From CAZMRF01 sp964568735 (GTDB taxonomy: Bacteria; Acidobacteriota; Polarisedimenticolia; JACPZX01), in contig CAZMRF010000095.1 in NCBI GenBank assembly GCA_964568735.1, forward strand, positions 1 through 7,669: a stretch of 7,669 nt of DNA, in the 5' to 3' direction. Of this stretch, positions 6,970 through 7,669 are shown piece by piece. Under the pieces are notes generated by a model, which saw nothing but the letters and a program-made list of their open reading frames with translations, was not told the origin of the DNA and ran no database searches. Within the stretch, counting starts at the first letter, position 1. Each line of letters starts with the position of its first letter. Both the position numbers and the translations under genes were made by a program.

Positions 6970-7599
6970 TTCGGCGGACTGTGTAGAGCTGAGGAAGCAG
7001 TGACGCTGACTCTTCGGAATGTTGCGATCAATGGCCTTTACTATGCCGGGACCGTGGGTGCGCTCCCGTCTGCTGCGCTGTGGTTGCAGGCACGTTGGTG
7101 GGGTCCGGGCAAGTCTTCATTGTCTCTGCGGAGCGTGGGCATTGTCCTTGGGCTCGCGGGTGTGCTCCTGCAAGGTTGGTCCATCGTGCTGCTGCAAATC
7201 CGAGGCAGAGGCACTCCATCCCCGGCTGCTCCGCCGGTACGGTTTGTGTCGGAGGGTCCCTACGCTTGGGTGCGAAACCCAATCAACCTCGGTGAGTTGC
7301 TTCTGTTGTTTGGCCTGGCCGCATGGTTCGCCTCCTGGGTCCTGCTTGTCTACTCGGCTCTGGCCTGGCTCTCGTTCCAGATCTTCATCATCGCGTGGGA
7401 GGAGCCGCGGCATCGGCGGCTGTATGGCAGTGAATTCGTCAGGTACTGTGTTCGGGTCTCTCGTTGGTCTCCGCGTCCGCCCACGGTGCCCGCATGAGGG
7501 CTGGCCGCCGAACAACGGCATGAAGCCGACGGCGGGCATGGGAGCGCGAGCCCTGGACACAGATCGTCCGGTCTCGCCCGCCGCGGCTTACGCCGAGCG
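6970..7599 (+). mobile_element. Putative integron gene cassette (single ORF plus attC)
   Basis: The segment has cassette anatomy: a 30-nt leader, one ORF, and an attC-like site starting 9 nt after the stop. Integrases cut cassettes at G/TT. The left junction is GTTCGGC (6969-6975), so the cassette would begin at T6970. The right cut is after G7599. In the excised circle G7599 would join TTCGGC to give GTTCGGC, the exact reverse complement of the attC inverse core GCCGAAC (7507-7513). This self-consistency is expected of a real cassette. GC content is lower than in the adjoining operon. No integrase gene and no second attC lie in the window, so whether it is in an array or alone cannot be settled here. 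Confidence 0.72.
7000..7497 (+). CDS. Isoprenylcysteine carboxyl methyltransferase / phospholipid methyltransferase-like membrane protein
   Basis: The 165-residue product is a small integral membrane protein of the ICMT/PEMT-type methyltransferase group, which use S-adenosylmethionine to methylate lipid-like or membrane-embedded substrates. Hydrophobic stretches lie at about 10-30, 44-67, 98-111 and 113-133. The family signature follows the second helix pair: GPYAWVRNPINLGE (86-99), then EEP (134-136) and the C-terminal YGSEFVRYCVRVSRWSPR (142-159). These match the GPY..VRNP..LG and EEP...YG..Y..Y...V.RW.P pattern of the family. The substrate cannot be told; bacterial members are often unassigned. 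GTG 7000 is preceded by GAGG with 5 nt spacing. Codon use is less GC-rich than in the upstream operon, and the gene fills the putative cassette, both suggesting acquisition by transfer. Confidence 0.82.
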   Translation: MTLTLRNVAINGLYYAGTVGALPSAALWLQARWWGPGKSSLSLRSVGIVLGLAGVLLQGWSIVLLQIRGRGTPSPAAPPVRFVSEGPYAWVRNPINLGELLLLFGLAAWFASWVLLVYSALAWLSFQIFIIAWEEPRHRRLYGSEFVRYCVRVSRWSPRPPTVPA

Positions 7600-7605
7600 T
7601 TGATA
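7507..7605 (+). repeat. attC-like integron recombination site
   Basis: The site runs from the inverse core GCCGAAC (7507-7513) to the core GTTGATA (7599-7605), 99 nt. AAC (7511-7513) pairs with GTT (7599-7601), giving the conserved AACAA...GCGTT frame. CGGCAT (7516-7521) pairs with ACGCCG (7590-7595) except for one mismatch. AAGCCG (7523-7528) pairs with CGGCTT (7584-7589), and CGGCGGGC (7530-7537) pairs perfectly with GCCCGCCG (7576-7583). G7522 and A7529 are left unpaired on one side only. A7529 sits exactly where the aadA-type attC has its extrahelical base (AAGCCG-A-CGCC). A small hairpin GGAC/GTCC (7555-7569) occupies the terminal loop. The core departs from GTTRRRY at its last two bases and the inverse core has one G at a pyrimidine position. 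Confidence 0.82.
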
Positions 7606-7669
7606 TGACTTCCGTTGTCAAGGGGCACGGACGGGGCTGAGGGCTACACGGGCGTCGTCTCCATGGAAG
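7600..7669. other. Sequence beyond the cassette, cut by the window end
   Basis: From the proposed cut site the sequence reads TTGATATGACTTCC and holds only an 11-codon ORF (ATG 7605, product MTSVVKGHGRG, stop 7638-7640). A further ATG at 7663 has only two codons before the window ends. It could be the start of another cassette or the chromosomal side of the insertion; nothing here decides. Confidence 0.4.

Noticed and set aside
7019..7603. 194-codon frame overlapping the methyltransferase gene and ending in the attC
   Set aside because: The competing frame has the clear ICMT/PEMT signature; the end of this one is simply attC read as protein.

Overview
The window is a piece of a high-GC bacterial chromosome. 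It holds a compact same-strand housekeeping cluster followed by what looks like one inserted integron gene cassette. All genes are on the + strand. In order they are: the C-terminal part of ftsH (cut by the window start), folP with an unusual N-terminal extension, cdaA (diadenylate cyclase), a cdaR/YbbR-family gene, glmM, a pdxJ-family gene, an AT-richer gap of about 200 nt, a small membrane methyltransferase-like gene, and an attC-like site. The last 70 nt hold no recognisable gene.

The order ftsH-folP-cdaA-ybbR-glmM-pdxJ, the very high GC at third codon positions and the absence of any ATG start suggest an uncultured high-GC bacterium of Deltaproteobacteria-like or Acidobacteriota-like type. 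This placement is inference with low confidence. Nothing in the window is diagnostic for a species.

Positions 1-6768 read as one transcription unit with short gaps and overlaps. FtsH is a membrane quality-control protease. FolP makes dihydropteroate for folate. CdaA makes cyclic di-AMP, and the YbbR-domain protein is its usual membrane partner. GlmM makes glucosamine-1-phosphate for the cell envelope. The last gene belongs to the vitamin B6 family PdxJ. A good sigma70-type promoter overlaps the end of folP and could drive cdaA onward independently. The PdxJ-like protein keeps the fold motifs but lacks several catalytic residues, including the equivalents of E. coli Glu72 and His193, so its enzymatic role is doubtful.

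From about 6770 the base composition drops. A 630-bp segment (6970-7599) has the anatomy of an integron cassette: a short leader, one ORF with its own ribosome binding site, and an imperfect palindrome starting 9 nt after the stop codon that matches attC structure, including an extrahelical base at the classical place. The first bases of the cassette are exactly complementary to its attC inverse core, as expected if the segment once closed into a circle. No second attC or integrase gene is visible upstream, so this may be a solitary cassette inserted at a non-integron site behind a housekeeping operon. That insertion and the degenerate PdxJ are the two most interesting points.
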